Below are positions 32,849 to 41,520 of a stretch of DNA of 64,000 nt, in pieces. Origin of the DNA: Maledivibacter halophilus (lineage in GTDB: Bacteria > Bacillota > Clostridia > Peptostreptococcales > Caminicellaceae); contig NZ_FUZT01000010.1 in NCBI RefSeq assembly GCF_900167445.1, positions 96,506 to 160,505 on the forward strand. The letters run 5' to 3'. The notes below the pieces were generated by a model. It had not been told where the DNA came from. It made no database searches and worked only from the letters and a program-made list of their open reading frames with translations. Numbering within the stretch: the stretch's first letter is position 1; each line of letters begins with the position of its first letter. The position numbers and the translations under genes were made by a program.

Positions 32849-34576
32849 TTATTGATTTTGAACTAATGTTAAATTATCAGCTCCTGCGCTTAAATCTAGG
32901 AAGTAATCACCACTATCTGAATAAGAATATACTTCTATTTTATATGTTCCTGTAGTTGAAGGAGTAAAGTTAATAGTTTCCTGTCTAGTTGACCCAGTTG
33001 AAGATGCTAATTGATTTTGATTTGAATCATAAAGATATAGGTCAAAGTCAGGTTCTCCACCCCACCATGAGCCTCCTTGCCAATTAGGCATTATTAATGT
33101 TATTGCAATTGGATAACTGGTATCAGTAACAGTAAATTCCCAAACATCTGTTGAACCTTTGTTGGCTAAGCTATCGGAATCATATATGTGATTAGGTAGG
33201 TCTATATTATTGCCACTAAATCCGCCAGCTTCTTTAATAGCTTCATATCCATCTAACTTACCAAATCCATAATCTACATCTTGTCCATTTCCTCCCCAGT
33301 CCTGAGCAGTAGAAATTAAATTATCTTTTATTTGGGTAGGTGTTAAATTAGAATTGGCATCTAACATTAGAGCAACAGTTCCAGCTGTAAATGGAGTAGC
33401 CATACTTGTCCCACTAAATTCTACATAGTTATTTGTACTATTAGCCTCTGGAGCAGTAATTTTGTATCCTGGTGCACTTATATCGGGTTTCATTCTTTCA
33501 TCAGCAGTTGGTCCTCTACTTGAAAAATCTGTAATATTAAATCCATTTTCTCCTACATCAGCCATCGCTGCCACAGTTATAGCTTTTTCAGCTGCCCCTG
33601 GTGAACCTACTGTATATTTAGCTGGTCCAGAATTTCCAGCTGCTACTAATACTGCTATTCCACTGTCAGCAGCTCTATTTACCGCCAATGATGTTGAGTC
33701 AGTTCCATCTGAGCTTCCACTTGTTCCTAAACTCATATTAATTATATCTATTCCATACAAATCTTTGTTTGTAATACACCAATCTATCGCAGCAGTTACA
33801 TCACTCATTGATCCGCTCCCTTGATCATTAAGCACTTTAAGACCGACGAGGGCAGCACCTTCAGCAACACCTTTATAATCTTGATTTCCATCTCCTTCTC
33901 CAGCAATTATTCCAGATACATGTGTACCATGACCATGATCATCGTATGGAGAAGATTGATTTCCTACATAATCTTTCCAAGCAATTATCTTTCCTCCATC
34001 TAAATCAACATGGTTTCCATCTATTCCAGTATCTATAACTGCCACTACCACGTCATCCTTTGAATAGTTATTTATATTGCCATCTCTGTCTCCGTCTAGA
34101 TCAAAATCATTTCTTGCCTTTTCCGTACCAAACCAATAATTTGCTGTATCATTAAAGGTTTTAACTTCTTCATCATATTCTATATGCTTTACTATATCAA
34201 GTTTTGATAATTCTTCAATTTCTTCCTTATTTAATTTCATTGCTGCAGCAGGAATATTTTTGTATTCATGCTTAACTTTATATTTTCCTAATAAGCTTTT
34301 TATATTATTGCTTTTTACTTTATCAGATTTTTCATTAAATACTATTATAACAGGAAGTTCATCTTCTGTTTTCTTCATTTCTTTAGATAAACTTTCGAAA
34401 ATTTTATCCTTGTTCTTATCAAAAATTTCTTTCATCTCTATTTTTTCAATCTTAACTTTAGGTTTATCTGCTTTAATCTTATCATCACTTGCAAACCCAC
34501 AGATACTAAGCGAAGCTACCATTGTCAAACACAACATAATTGAAATTGCTTTTTTACCTGAAAATATTTTTCTCAT
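32849..34576 (-). CDS. Secreted subtilisin-like serine protease (S8)
   Basis: A 575-aa exported protease: signal peptide (1-29, ending CGFA), inhibitor-like propeptide (about 72-140, with LPVIIVFNEK), catalytic domain (about 145-450) and a C-terminal PPC-type beta domain (about 465-570). The triad is D182 (AVIDTGIDGNHV), H216 (DDHGHGTHVSG) and S391 (FSGTSMATPF); the oxyanion Asn is in AAGNSGPA. It would degrade external protein for amino-acid fermentation. It lies 365 bp downstream of a peptide-responsive regulator operon on the same strand, a layout reminiscent of Bacillus NprR and its protease. Confidence 0.95.
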   Translation of the reverse strand: MRKIFSGKKAISIMLCLTMVASLSICGFASDDKIKADKPKVKIEKIEMKEIFDKNKDKIFESLSKEMKKTEDELPVIIVFNEKSDKVKSNNIKSLLGKYKVKHEYKNIPAAAMKLNKEEIEELSKLDIVKHIEYDEEVKTFNDTANYWFGTEKARNDFDLDGDRDGNINNYSKDDVVVAVIDTGIDGNHVDLDGGKIIAWKDYVGNQSSPYDDHGHGTHVSGIIAGEGDGNQDYKGVAEGAALVGLKVLNDQGSGSMSDVTAAIDWCITNKDLYGIDIINMSLGTSGSSDGTDSTSLAVNRAADSGIAVLVAAGNSGPAKYTVGSPGAAEKAITVAAMADVGENGFNITDFSSRGPTADERMKPDISAPGYKITAPEANSTNNYVEFSGTSMATPFTAGTVALMLDANSNLTPTQIKDNLISTAQDWGGNGQDVDYGFGKLDGYEAIKEAGGFSGNNIDLPNHIYDSDSLANKGSTDVWEFTVTDTSYPIAITLIMPNWQGGSWWGGEPDFDLYLYDSNQNQLASSTGSTRQETINFTPSTTGTYKIEVYSYSDSGDYFLDLSAGADNLTLVQNQ

Positions 34577-34618
34577 TTTCCTTCCTCCTATTCTTATTTA
34601 ATATAAAATCTGTAGTGC

Positions 34619-34642
34619 TCAAAAATCGATATACATGTACAT
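34619..34642 (-). CDS. Possible 7-codon leader ORF before the protease
   Basis: The minus strand carries GGGAGGTGATTCC, almost the full complement of the 16S 3' end, then ATG and the codons for MYMYIDF and a stop. It ends 43 nt before the protease start. The ribosome site is stronger than that of the protease. It could be a regulatory leader peptide or a chance match; no terminator-antiterminator pair was recognised beside it. Confidence 0.4.
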   Translation of the reverse strand: MYMYIDF

Positions 34643-34890
34643 TGGAATCACCTCCCTTTCTTTATTCAAGATTTAGTAAATCGTTATTTTATAATTTTAG
34701 TATTTTAAGTAAATTATTATTGGATTTCTATTTACTTTAATTGTAATGGTATTTTTTTACTTTGTCAATATATTTTTTATTTTTTAGTAATTGTTTCCAT
34801 ATGCTTCAATTAATATATATTCGGCTATATCAGTACATCACAAGGTCTTTACACACATACCAAAAATATTTGCTTTCTTTAAAAATAAAC

Positions 34891-34925
34891 AAAAAAAACT
34901 GCTGTCAAAATCTAACAGCAGCTTT
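34891..34925 (-). terminator. Terminator of the regulator-peptide operon
   Basis: On the minus strand CTGCTGT-TAGATTTTG-ACAGCAG is followed by eight T residues, placed 16 nt after the peptide gene stop. Confidence 0.9.
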
Positions 34926-34940
34926 TAAATATTTTAATTA

Positions 34941-35081
34941 TTACTTTTCTAAAATAATGGTTTCTACTGGGTCAACTGACCAAGGGCGTGGTTCAGCTAT
35001 ATCCGCCATAGCCACTAAGCCTAATGAGGCACTTAAAATCCCAGTAACCAGCATAATAACTAATGCTTTTTTAAATTTCAC
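34941..35081 (-). CDS. Candidate RRNPP signal pre-peptide (46 aa)
   Basis: A small ORF with GTG start and an ideal AAGGAGG site located just after the stop codon of the TPR regulator, 16 nt away, same strand. The product has a classic export signal (MKFKKALVIMLVTGILSA through AMA) and a short mature part starting DIAEPRPWSVDPVETI. It ends at its own terminator. Size, signal and position match the Phr, PapR and NprX type pre-peptides paired with RRNPP regulators. The active peptide would probably derive from the C-terminal segment and be re-imported through an oligopeptide permease. No homology known to me. Confidence 0.75.
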   Translation of the reverse strand: MKFKKALVIMLVTGILSASLGLVAMADIAEPRPWSVDPVETIILEK

Positions 35082-35097
35082 TATAAGTCCTCCTTCC

Positions 35098-36444
35098 TTA
35101 AGCTATTATTTCTAAACTAAATTTTAATAATTTTTCACTTTTTTCAACATTTTTATTAATATAGTAATGGGCAGCTTGAAAAAATATATCCTTAATCTGA
35201 TTGATTTTATTATATTTGTAAGCTTTTTCTTTTAAATCTTCTATTAATTTATCCATGGTTTTGTCATTATTGCTAAGCATGTAATTATTCATCAGTTCTT
35301 TATAGATATCTATCTGTAAAGATGAATCTTTTATCTTAACATCTTCTTTCGATGCTTTTAGCAAATATTCTTCTGCAAGTTCAAATTCATTTATTTGATT
35401 ATATAATCTGCCTAAAGATAAGTATAAATTGACTATATAGAAACTATTATTACAAAAAATATTGTTATCTAATCTAATTTTGATACTCTTTTTTAAATTT
35501 TCGATGGCTTTTTCTATTTTATTTTGCTTAACATATATTTCACTTAAATTTTTTAATGTCATTGATTTAATTTCCAAATAATTTTTCTTATTTGTGATAT
35601 CCATAATCTCATCGTATATTTTTTCTGCAACAGTATATTCTTCTTTCTTAAAATAACAGTTTCCTTTAGATAATAAAATGTTCAGATGCTGTTCCTCTGT
35701 TAAATGGTCTGCCATTTCATTTTCTAATTTCTTTAATAAAGCCAAAGATTCATCATATTTATTTATTCTTCTATAGGCTAATGAATTATTAAATAATATC
35801 TTTTTAACTATTGACATATCTTCAATATTATTTTCCTTTAAGAACATAAATGCATACTTGTTAAGATTTATGGCTTCTTGATAGTTTTTCATCCAAATGA
35901 CACATTTGGCTAATTCTGAATATATAAAAGCAGTCTTTAAATTGTTTGAAATTCTTATATAATTCTCTAAAGCCTTTAGATAGCTGATATAGCTTTCATC
36001 GAATTCTTCTTGTCTATAGTAATATTCACCACATATTTCAAAAATTTTTGCTTTTTTCTCTGTAATATCCCAATCCTTTAGAATTTTTTTTGCTGCAAGT
36101 AACTCATTTTCAAATTTTTTATTTTGTTCATTCATATATTTTTTTAATTTTTCTATATATTTCTCTAGCAAAATATTAGCTTGGCTAATTTCATCTAGCA
36201 TTATATATTCTACATCAATATTAAGGGGAATTTTCTTTTTCTCAGCCCATTCATTCATATTGTCTACAATTATTTTAGCAGTATTTTCCACTAATTTTGT
36301 TTTTCCATTTTCTATATAGCTAATTAAATTTCTAGTAATTTTTCCACCAGTTATTTCATATTGCTTAAGTCCTAAATATCCTCGTATTCTTCTGATTTTC
36401 TCACCTGGAGGCAGAATAACTTCTTCTAAAAAATACACATACAT
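35098..36444 (-). CDS. RRNPP-type quorum-sensing regulator (HTH-TPR)
   Basis: A 448-aa protein: an N-terminal XRE-type HTH (about 10-70, PPGEKIRRIRGYLGLKQYEI...ITRNLISYIENGKTKL), then helical TPR repeats to the end (for example AKIFEICGEYYYRQEEFDESYISYLKALENYI). This is the layout of PlcR, NprR and the clostridial Qsr regulators, which bind an imported peptide through the TPR groove. The start is ATG 36444 or, with better spacing from GGAGGA, GTG 36438. It is followed by a small exported-peptide gene and then by a secreted protease, its plausible ligand and target. Confidence 0.9.
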   Translation of the reverse strand: MYVYFLEEVILPPGEKIRRIRGYLGLKQYEITGGKITRNLISYIENGKTKLVENTAKIIVDNMNEWAEKKKIPLNIDVEYIMLDEISQANILLEKYIEKLKKYMNEQNKKFENELLAAKKILKDWDITEKKAKIFEICGEYYYRQEEFDESYISYLKALENYIRISNNLKTAFIYSELAKCVIWMKNYQEAINLNKYAFMFLKENNIEDMSIVKKILFNNSLAYRRINKYDESLALLKKLENEMADHLTEEQHLNILLSKGNCYFKKEEYTVAEKIYDEIMDITNKKNYLEIKSMTLKNLSEIYVKQNKIEKAIENLKKSIKIRLDNNIFCNNSFYIVNLYLSLGRLYNQINEFELAEEYLLKASKEDVKIKDSSLQIDIYKELMNNYMLSNNDKTMDKLIEDLKEKAYKYNKINQIKDIFFQAAHYYINKNVEKSEKLLKFSLEIIA

Positions 36445-36645
36445 TCCTCCTCATTTCCTATTATACATAATATATATTGTACGTCATCTACCTCATAGTA
36501 ACATATATATTGCCGATAAGTAAATAATATTCCAATTCTTTTTTATTTTTGTCAAGTAAATAAAAATATATCATTTACTTTTTACAAGTTTTTATCTGAT
36601 TCTATCTTGGGTTAATTAATCATATAATCAAACCTAAAATAGGCT

Positions 36646-36686
36646 CTAAAAAAACAGTAACACCCACCTCTAAAAGTGAGTGTTAC
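36646..36686 (-). terminator. Terminator of the glutamine synthetase operon
   Basis: GTAACACTCAC and GTGGGTGTTAC pair on the minus strand, followed by TGTTTTTTTAG. It lies about 55 bp past the stop. Confidence 0.75.
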
Positions 36687-36741
36687 TTTACGTAATCCAG
36701 AATAAGATATACTATTTGTTATAATTTTCTTATAGCATTTC

Positions 36742-38172
36742 CTATAAATCAAAATACATTTCATATTCCATTGGATGGGGAATTGTATTGATTTTTGAAA
36801 AATCTTCTCTTATTCTCTTTATTTGGTCTTTTATAATACCTAAGTCAAATACTCCACCTTCAAGTAAAAATTCATGGTCTTTTTCTAAAGCAGCAGCTGC
36901 TTCTTCTAAGGATTTTGGTAATCCTTTTATTTTTTTCTTTTCTTCCTCAGGCAAGTCAAAAACATTGACATCATAGGGTCCATAGCCTTCTTTTACGGGA
37001 TCTATCTCGTTTTTTATTCCATCTAGCATAGCCATAAGTAGTGCCGAATAAGCCAAATATGGATTGCAAGTAGCATCTGATGGTCTAAATTCAAATCTCT
37101 TGGCATCAGGTTTTTTTGCATATCCCGGTATTCTTACCACTGAGCTTCTATTGGCTGTTGCAAAACAAATACTTACCGGGGCTTCATAGCCAGGGACAAG
37201 TCTTTTATATGAATTTGTACTTGGATTGGTAAATGCCATTAGGGAAGGTGAATGTTTAAGTATTCCTCCTATGGCATAAAGAGCTGTTTTACTTAACTGG
37301 GAATATCCCTTTTCATCATAGAATATTGCCTCATTATCTTTAAACAATTGAAGATGGACATGCATTCCATTTCCTGCTTCTCCCACAAATGGTTTTGGCA
37401 TAAAGGTTACTGTTTTATTATGCTTTATAGCTTCATTTTTTATTATGTATTTACTCAGCATGGTTCTATCAGACATTTCAACTAATCCACCAAAGCTAAG
37501 CTCTATTTCAAGCTGACCCGGGCCCCCAACTTCAGGATGATGATATTTTACCGGTACTCCATGTTCTTCCATCATTAGCATAATACTGTTTCTTAAGTTA
37601 AAATTAATATCTGCCGGTATATCTACATGATATCCCCCTTCATGACCTACTTTAAACCCTAAATTTTTAATATCCCTTTTATTAGTATTCCACTGGGCCT
37701 GCTCAGAATCCAGATAAACTTCCATATGGTTTGATGAATTTTCAAATGAAATATGATCTAATATGTAAAATTCAAATTCCGGACCAAATAAAGCTTTATC
37801 GGCAATTCCTGTGTCCTTCATATATTTTTCAGCTTTCTGTGCAACATATCTTGGATCACCTTCAAATCTTTTAGTTTCATCTCCTAAAGAATAAATATTG
37901 CCTATCATTGTTATAGTTGGAATTTTACTAAATGGGTCTAAAAAAGCACTACTTAAATCAGGCTTGAAAACCATATCTGATTTTTCCACTGTTAAAAAAC
38001 CATAACTTGATCCGTCGAAGCCTATGCCATCTTCTAAAATTTTCTCAGAAAATCTTGAAGCCGGTATTGTAAGGTGATGCCATCTTCCAGCTAAATCAAT
38101 TATTTTAAAGTCTACAATCTTGATTTCATGATCAATATAATAATCTCTAAATTCTTTTAAATTCTTAAACAT
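36742..38172 (-). CDS. glnA: Glutamine synthetase, type I-like
   Basis: Makes glutamine from glutamate, ammonia and ATP. The 476-aa product has IGFDGSSYGF, GPEFEFYIL, HEGGYHVDIP, HHPEVGGPGQLEIE, FMPKPFVGEAGNGMHVHLQL, NPSTNSYKRLVPGYEAPV and RFEFRPSDATCNPYLA. At the spot of the adenylylated Tyr of enteric enzymes (NLYDLP) it reads NVFDLP, so that control is absent. ATG 38172, with GGGGGA upstream, starts 1 nt after the Lrp stop; the longer frame from 38214 overlaps lrp. Lrp coupling suggests amino-acid-responsive control. Confidence 0.93.
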   Translation of the reverse strand: MFKNLKEFRDYYIDHEIKIVDFKIIDLAGRWHHLTIPASRFSEKILEDGIGFDGSSYGFLTVEKSDMVFKPDLSSAFLDPFSKIPTITMIGNIYSLGDETKRFEGDPRYVAQKAEKYMKDTGIADKALFGPEFEFYILDHISFENSSNHMEVYLDSEQAQWNTNKRDIKNLGFKVGHEGGYHVDIPADINFNLRNSIMLMMEEHGVPVKYHHPEVGGPGQLEIELSFGGLVEMSDRTMLSKYIIKNEAIKHNKTVTFMPKPFVGEAGNGMHVHLQLFKDNEAIFYDEKGYSQLSKTALYAIGGILKHSPSLMAFTNPSTNSYKRLVPGYEAPVSICFATANRSSVVRIPGYAKKPDAKRFEFRPSDATCNPYLAYSALLMAMLDGIKNEIDPVKEGYGPYDVNVFDLPEEEKKKIKGLPKSLEEAAAALEKDHEFLLEGGVFDLGIIKDQIKRIREDFSKINTIPHPMEYEMYFDL

Positions 38173-38173
38173 A

Positions 38174-38644
38174 TTAAATCCCCCTATCCCTTGTTTTGAA
38201 ATCGTTTTCCTCAAGGCTGATTTTAATTGTTTCTTTAGTAGTAGATAGTGCTAAATATGTATAGGTATTCCTAGCCACTCTATTAATCCGGTCTATTAGG
38301 TGTTCTAATTTTTTAGTGTTTTTGACTTTAACCTTTATAAGGTAGCAAGTATCTCCCGTTACCTTGTGACACTCTAAAATTTCAGGCATTTCAGATAAAA
38401 AATTCTCCATTTCATGTATTGATAAGTCACTAACTGGAACCGATATAAATGCCGTTATATCCATTCCCACCTTATCACCATCTATTACTGCAGTATATCC
38501 CTTTATTATCCCCTCCTGCTCTAATTTTTTTATTCTCTCCTTAGTTGCCGTAGTTGAAAGTCCTATTTTCCTACTTAGCTCTGCAGTACTTATCCTTCCA
38601 TCATCTTGAAGCTCCATAAGTATTAGATAATCATATCTATCCAT
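38174..38644 (-). CDS. Lrp/AsnC family regulator upstream of glnA
   Basis: A 156-aa regulator with N-terminal HTH (DYLILMELQDDGRISTAELSRKIGLSTTATKERIKKLEQEGIIKGY) and a RAM ligand domain (CHKVTGDTCYLIKVKV). It is co-transcribed with, and one base before, the glutamine synthetase gene, so it likely controls that gene and itself. It is the second Lrp homologue in the window, about 40 percent similar by eye to the one at 11876. Confidence 0.92.
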   Translation of the reverse strand: MDRYDYLILMELQDDGRISTAELSRKIGLSTTATKERIKKLEQEGIIKGYTAVIDGDKVGMDITAFISVPVSDLSIHEMENFLSEMPEILECHKVTGDTCYLIKVKVKNTKKLEHLIDRINRVARNTYTYLALSTTKETIKISLEENDFKTRDRGI

Positions 38645-38772
38645 GGTCCACTTCCTTTCTAATATAATTATATATTAAATTAACTATCTTTTCTATATAT
38701 CTTAGTTGATTTGAATTATTTTTTAATATAATTTAGTTGTTGTATTTCTATATTTCATTATAAATAGTTCAT

Positions 38773-38933
38773 TGAGGAAATTGCATAACTCTAACTTGGC
38801 AAAATTGCATATGCGAATATTATCCTTAATTTAATTATTTAGAATGAAATATATTTCGGTGGTGTATCTTTGTAGATTCTAAAACTACATATAGTAGATA
38901 GTTTTTGCTGAAGGTAATTATGCAATTTGCTCA
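38773..38933 (+). repeat. Family 1 repeat, copy F (full length, 161 bp)
   Basis: Nearly identical to copy E at 22696-22856 across all 161 bp. It lies between the lrp-glnA operon and plsC; the rest of this 451-bp gap shows no gene. Confidence 0.9.
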
Positions 38934-39095
38934 ATCAAATTAATTTTTATACATATAAATTGAGTTATAAATTTTTTTGACTATATAATAACAGGAAATA
39001 CAAATCACCATACTAATGGTATAATAATTAAGTAGAAAAATTAAATTGTAATTATACAATTAGAAAGGAGGAGCTGGATTTTATCAGCTTAAATA

Positions 39096-39800
39096 ATGAG
39101 TTTAATTCTTAATATATTTGCCAAGACAACAAGTATTTTACCTAAAAGTACAAGAATAAAACTGACTGAAAAACTAATAGATAAGTTTTTAGATAAATAT
39201 GCTAAAGTAAAGGTGATAAATGAAGATATTATTACAAGTCGAAGGGGTATGCCAACAATATATATTGGAAATCATCTTAGTAATGCCGATGGAGTTATTT
39301 TAAATAAATTGTTAAAAGATAATGATGTGGCTTTTATAGCAGGGGTAAAGTTAAGTAAAAACATTGTCACCAATCTGGTGCTTGAAACTGTAAACACTAT
39401 ACAAATAACTCCCAATACTGCTGATAAGCAGGCTATAAAGCGAGCTATAAATCACTTGAATAATGGAGGCTCATTATTTATTTTCCCCGAAGGTACTAGA
39501 AGCAGAACAGGCTCAATGATACCAGCTAAAAAAGGATTTCTTTTAATAGCTAAAATGGCTAAAGCTGATTTGGTTCCCATGGGTATTGAGGGAACTGAAA
39601 AATTATTACCTATTAATACTGAAGACATGGGGAAAGAAAGCTTTAATTATTCAGATATTAATATTATTATAGGTAAGCCTTTTAAGCTTCCAGCAAAAAC
39701 AAAAGAAAATAAAGAAACGTGGACAGAGTTTTCTACTGAATATTCTATGAAAAAGATAGCTGAGCTTTTAAATCCAAAGTATCGGGGAGTGTATAAATAG
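39096..39800 (+). CDS. plsC: 1-acyl-glycerol-3-phosphate acyltransferase (PlsC family)
   Basis: Acylates lysophosphatidic acid to phosphatidic acid at the membrane. The 234-aa protein has the catalytic HX4D box NHLSNADG, the second motif FPEGTRSR and VPMGIEGT. The only in-frame ATG is preceded by TAA-ATA, so the start is fixed, yet the AAGGAGG site lies about 25 nt upstream. A local fold may bring it closer, or another site is used. Single gene with terminator. Confidence 0.9.
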   Translation: MSLILNIFAKTTSILPKSTRIKLTEKLIDKFLDKYAKVKVINEDIITSRRGMPTIYIGNHLSNADGVILNKLLKDNDVAFIAGVKLSKNIVTNLVLETVNTIQITPNTADKQAIKRAINHLNNGGSLFIFPEGTRSRTGSMIPAKKGFLLIAKMAKADLVPMGIEGTEKLLPINTEDMGKESFNYSDINIIIGKPFKLPAKTKENKETWTEFSTEYSMKKIAELLNPKYRGVYK

Positions 39801-39801
39801 A

Positions 39802-39831
39802 TAAAAAAAGTAAGGGAGAAACTCCCTTACT
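39802..39831 (+). terminator. Terminator of plsC
   Basis: AGTAAGGGAG-AAA-CTCCCTTACT forms a perfect 10-bp stem. It reaches into the stop codon of the convergent 60-aa gene. Confidence 0.8.
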
Positions 39832-40009
39832 GATCTCTATGCTGTACCATATCTATTGTACCCAAAAGTATATGTGCCAGTCCTAATCCCATTATTCCCC
39901 ATGCAACTTTATCTCTATTGCCACGTGAATTTCGTGACATTAAAGCTCCTGTTGTAGTAACTGCTGTTCCAAGGACAGTTGGTATTAACCCTTCACGGAA
40001 TCTGTTCAT
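39827..40009 (-). CDS. Small two-helix membrane protein, unknown
   Basis: A 60-aa protein with two hydrophobic segments (GLIPTVLGTAVTTTGALM and VAWGIMGLGLAHILLGTI) separated by a basic loop SRNSRGNRDK. It ends in a polar tail. AAGGAGGTATTATT precedes the ATG. No family recognised; a real gene is likely from the ribosome site and composition. Confidence 0.7.
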   Translation of the reverse strand: MNRFREGLIPTVLGTAVTTTGALMSRNSRGNRDKVAWGIMGLGLAHILLGTIDMVQHRDQ

Positions 40010-40046
40010 TTAATAATACCTCCTTCAAATTTAAAGGATACTAAAA

Positions 40047-40141
40047 ATAAACAACTTTAATGCTTAATAAATTTGAAGTAAAAAATTCTCAAGCATTTAC
40101 TATTTGCTTTCAAAATTATTTTGAAACTGAGCGTTGTTTAT
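40047..40141 (+). repeat. Family 3 repeat, copy 1
   Basis: Ends ATAAACAAC and GTTGTTTAT enclose an AT-rich interior with partial matches to 45258-45352 (AACAACTTTAA, TTATTATTTTCTAT versus TTTACTATTTGCTTT). It lies in a 309-bp gap that has no other recognisable feature. Confidence 0.6.
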
Positions 40142-40318
40142 CCATAGCAATTTGTTTATTTCTATGATAGATTACAATTTTTAGATAAAAAATTATATAT
40201 CTATACATTATTATAATAAGTAATTTTAAAATAAATATCCCTGTTAAAAAAGAACAAAACAATTTTTAAAATTTAAGGTTTTGTAATGAATTAAAATCTA
40301 GGACAAAGAGGTGATTAT

Positions 40319-40870
40319 ATGAAATTTATAAATATTTATACAGATGGGGCATGTTCTGGAAATCAAAATAAAGATAATTTTGGTGGATGGGGAGCTATTT
40401 TAGAATATGGAGAAAAGAAAAAAGAATTATTTGGTGGAGAAAAAAATACTACTAATAATAAAATGGAGCTTACTGCGGTTTTAATGGCTCTTAAAGCATT
40501 GAAAAAGAATAATTTATCTATAAATATTTTTTCCGATAGTTCATATTTTGTAGAATGCTTCACCAAAAAATGGTATGTTAAATGGCAGCAAAATGGATGG
40601 CAAACATCTCAGAAAAAGCCTGTTGAAAACAAAGACCTTTGGGAAGAGTTAATATCCTTGATAAATAAACATAATAATGTTAATTTTTACAGGGTTAAAG
40701 GTCATATAAGCCTTAGCAATGAAGCTCAAATAAACAAATGGTTCAAAAAATTTATATCATGGAATGGAGATAGCTTTAGCAAAGAAGATTTTCTATACAT
40801 AACAAAAATGAATATAAGGGCAGATGCTTTGGCCAATATGGGTATAGATGAATCTAGAAATAATAAATAA
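40319..40870 (+). CDS. rnhA: Ribonuclease HI with an internal insertion
   Basis: Cuts RNA in RNA-DNA hybrids. The catalytic residues are visible: D9 in IYTDGACSGN, E in NNKMELTAV, D in IFSDSSYF and the last D in RADALANMG. Between the VKGH loop and that final Asp there are about 40 residues (including NKWFKKFISWNGDSF) where the classical enzyme has about 10, making 183 aa instead of about 155. AGAGGTGAT precedes the ATG. Confidence 0.9.
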   Translation: MKFINIYTDGACSGNQNKDNFGGWGAILEYGEKKKELFGGEKNTTNNKMELTAVLMALKALKKNNLSINIFSDSSYFVECFTKKWYVKWQQNGWQTSQKKPVENKDLWEELISLINKHNNVNFYRVKGHISLSNEAQINKWFKKFISWNGDSFSKEDFLYITKMNIRADALANMGIDESRNNK

Positions 40871-40894
40871 ACCCAGTGAGGTTTATTTATTATT
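40859..40894. terminator. Bidirectional terminator after rnhA
   Basis: AATAATAAATAAACC and GGTTTATTTATTATT form a perfect 15-bp stem overlapping the rnhA stop and followed by TTC and T-rich DNA. Confidence 0.8.
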
Positions 40895-40910
40895 TTCATC
40901 TTTTAAGACC

Positions 40911-41372
40911 TTAATTTAATTTTTCATGTCTATCATTTATATTACTTGCTAATTTATAAAGTCTTCCATGTTTAACCTGCCCAAAGGATAAAGTTAGTGT
41001 CAAACCTATTCCCTGCTCTAAGCTTGCCCTATATATATCATAGGCACCATGACAATTATCAATTTTATATCTGCTTTCTAAAAACTCCCTGATATTATCT
41101 ACTAAAGCATCGCTTATGTATTCTGCCTGCTCATACAGGATTGCTTGATTTTCATCCTCTGAAGAATAATCTAAATCCTCTATTTGACTTCCAAGTAAAT
41201 CCTCTACATAATCACTATTTAGTATTATATTAAATACCATTATATCCTCACTGATGGAATCACTTACATTCTTAACTTCACCTACACCATCAAAACTCTC
41301 AATAATATTTTTAATATCTTCGCTATCAATTTCTATATTATTATTTTGTGACCCAATCGTAATTTTTTTCAT
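40911..41372 (-). CDS. Acidic conserved-looking protein, unknown
   Basis: A 153-aa acidic cytosolic protein with no membrane segment. The N-terminal half is Asp/Ser/Ile-rich (IEIDSEDIKNIIESFDGVGEV) and the C-terminal half has YKIDNCHGAYDIYRASLEQGIGLTLTLSFGQVKHG. TTGGAGGATTTT precedes the ATG, supporting a real gene. No family recognised; it could be a small adaptor or phage-type protein, but nothing else here is viral. Confidence 0.7.
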   Translation of the reverse strand: MKKITIGSQNNNIEIDSEDIKNIIESFDGVGEVKNVSDSISEDIMVFNIILNSDYVEDLLGSQIEDLDYSSEDENQAILYEQAEYISDALVDNIREFLESRYKIDNCHGAYDIYRASLEQGIGLTLTLSFGQVKHGRLYKLASNINDRHEKLN

Positions 41373-41520
41373 TGAAAATCCTCCAATTTCTAGATTGAGA
41401 TAAATATTTAATATTATGATTGGCAGTAGGTTTTATAATTATTCTTTTTTCAAAATGAAATTAATAGTATAAAATTTTAGTATTTACTTTTTTGAGAATT
41501 TATGTCATTAAAGATTAACT

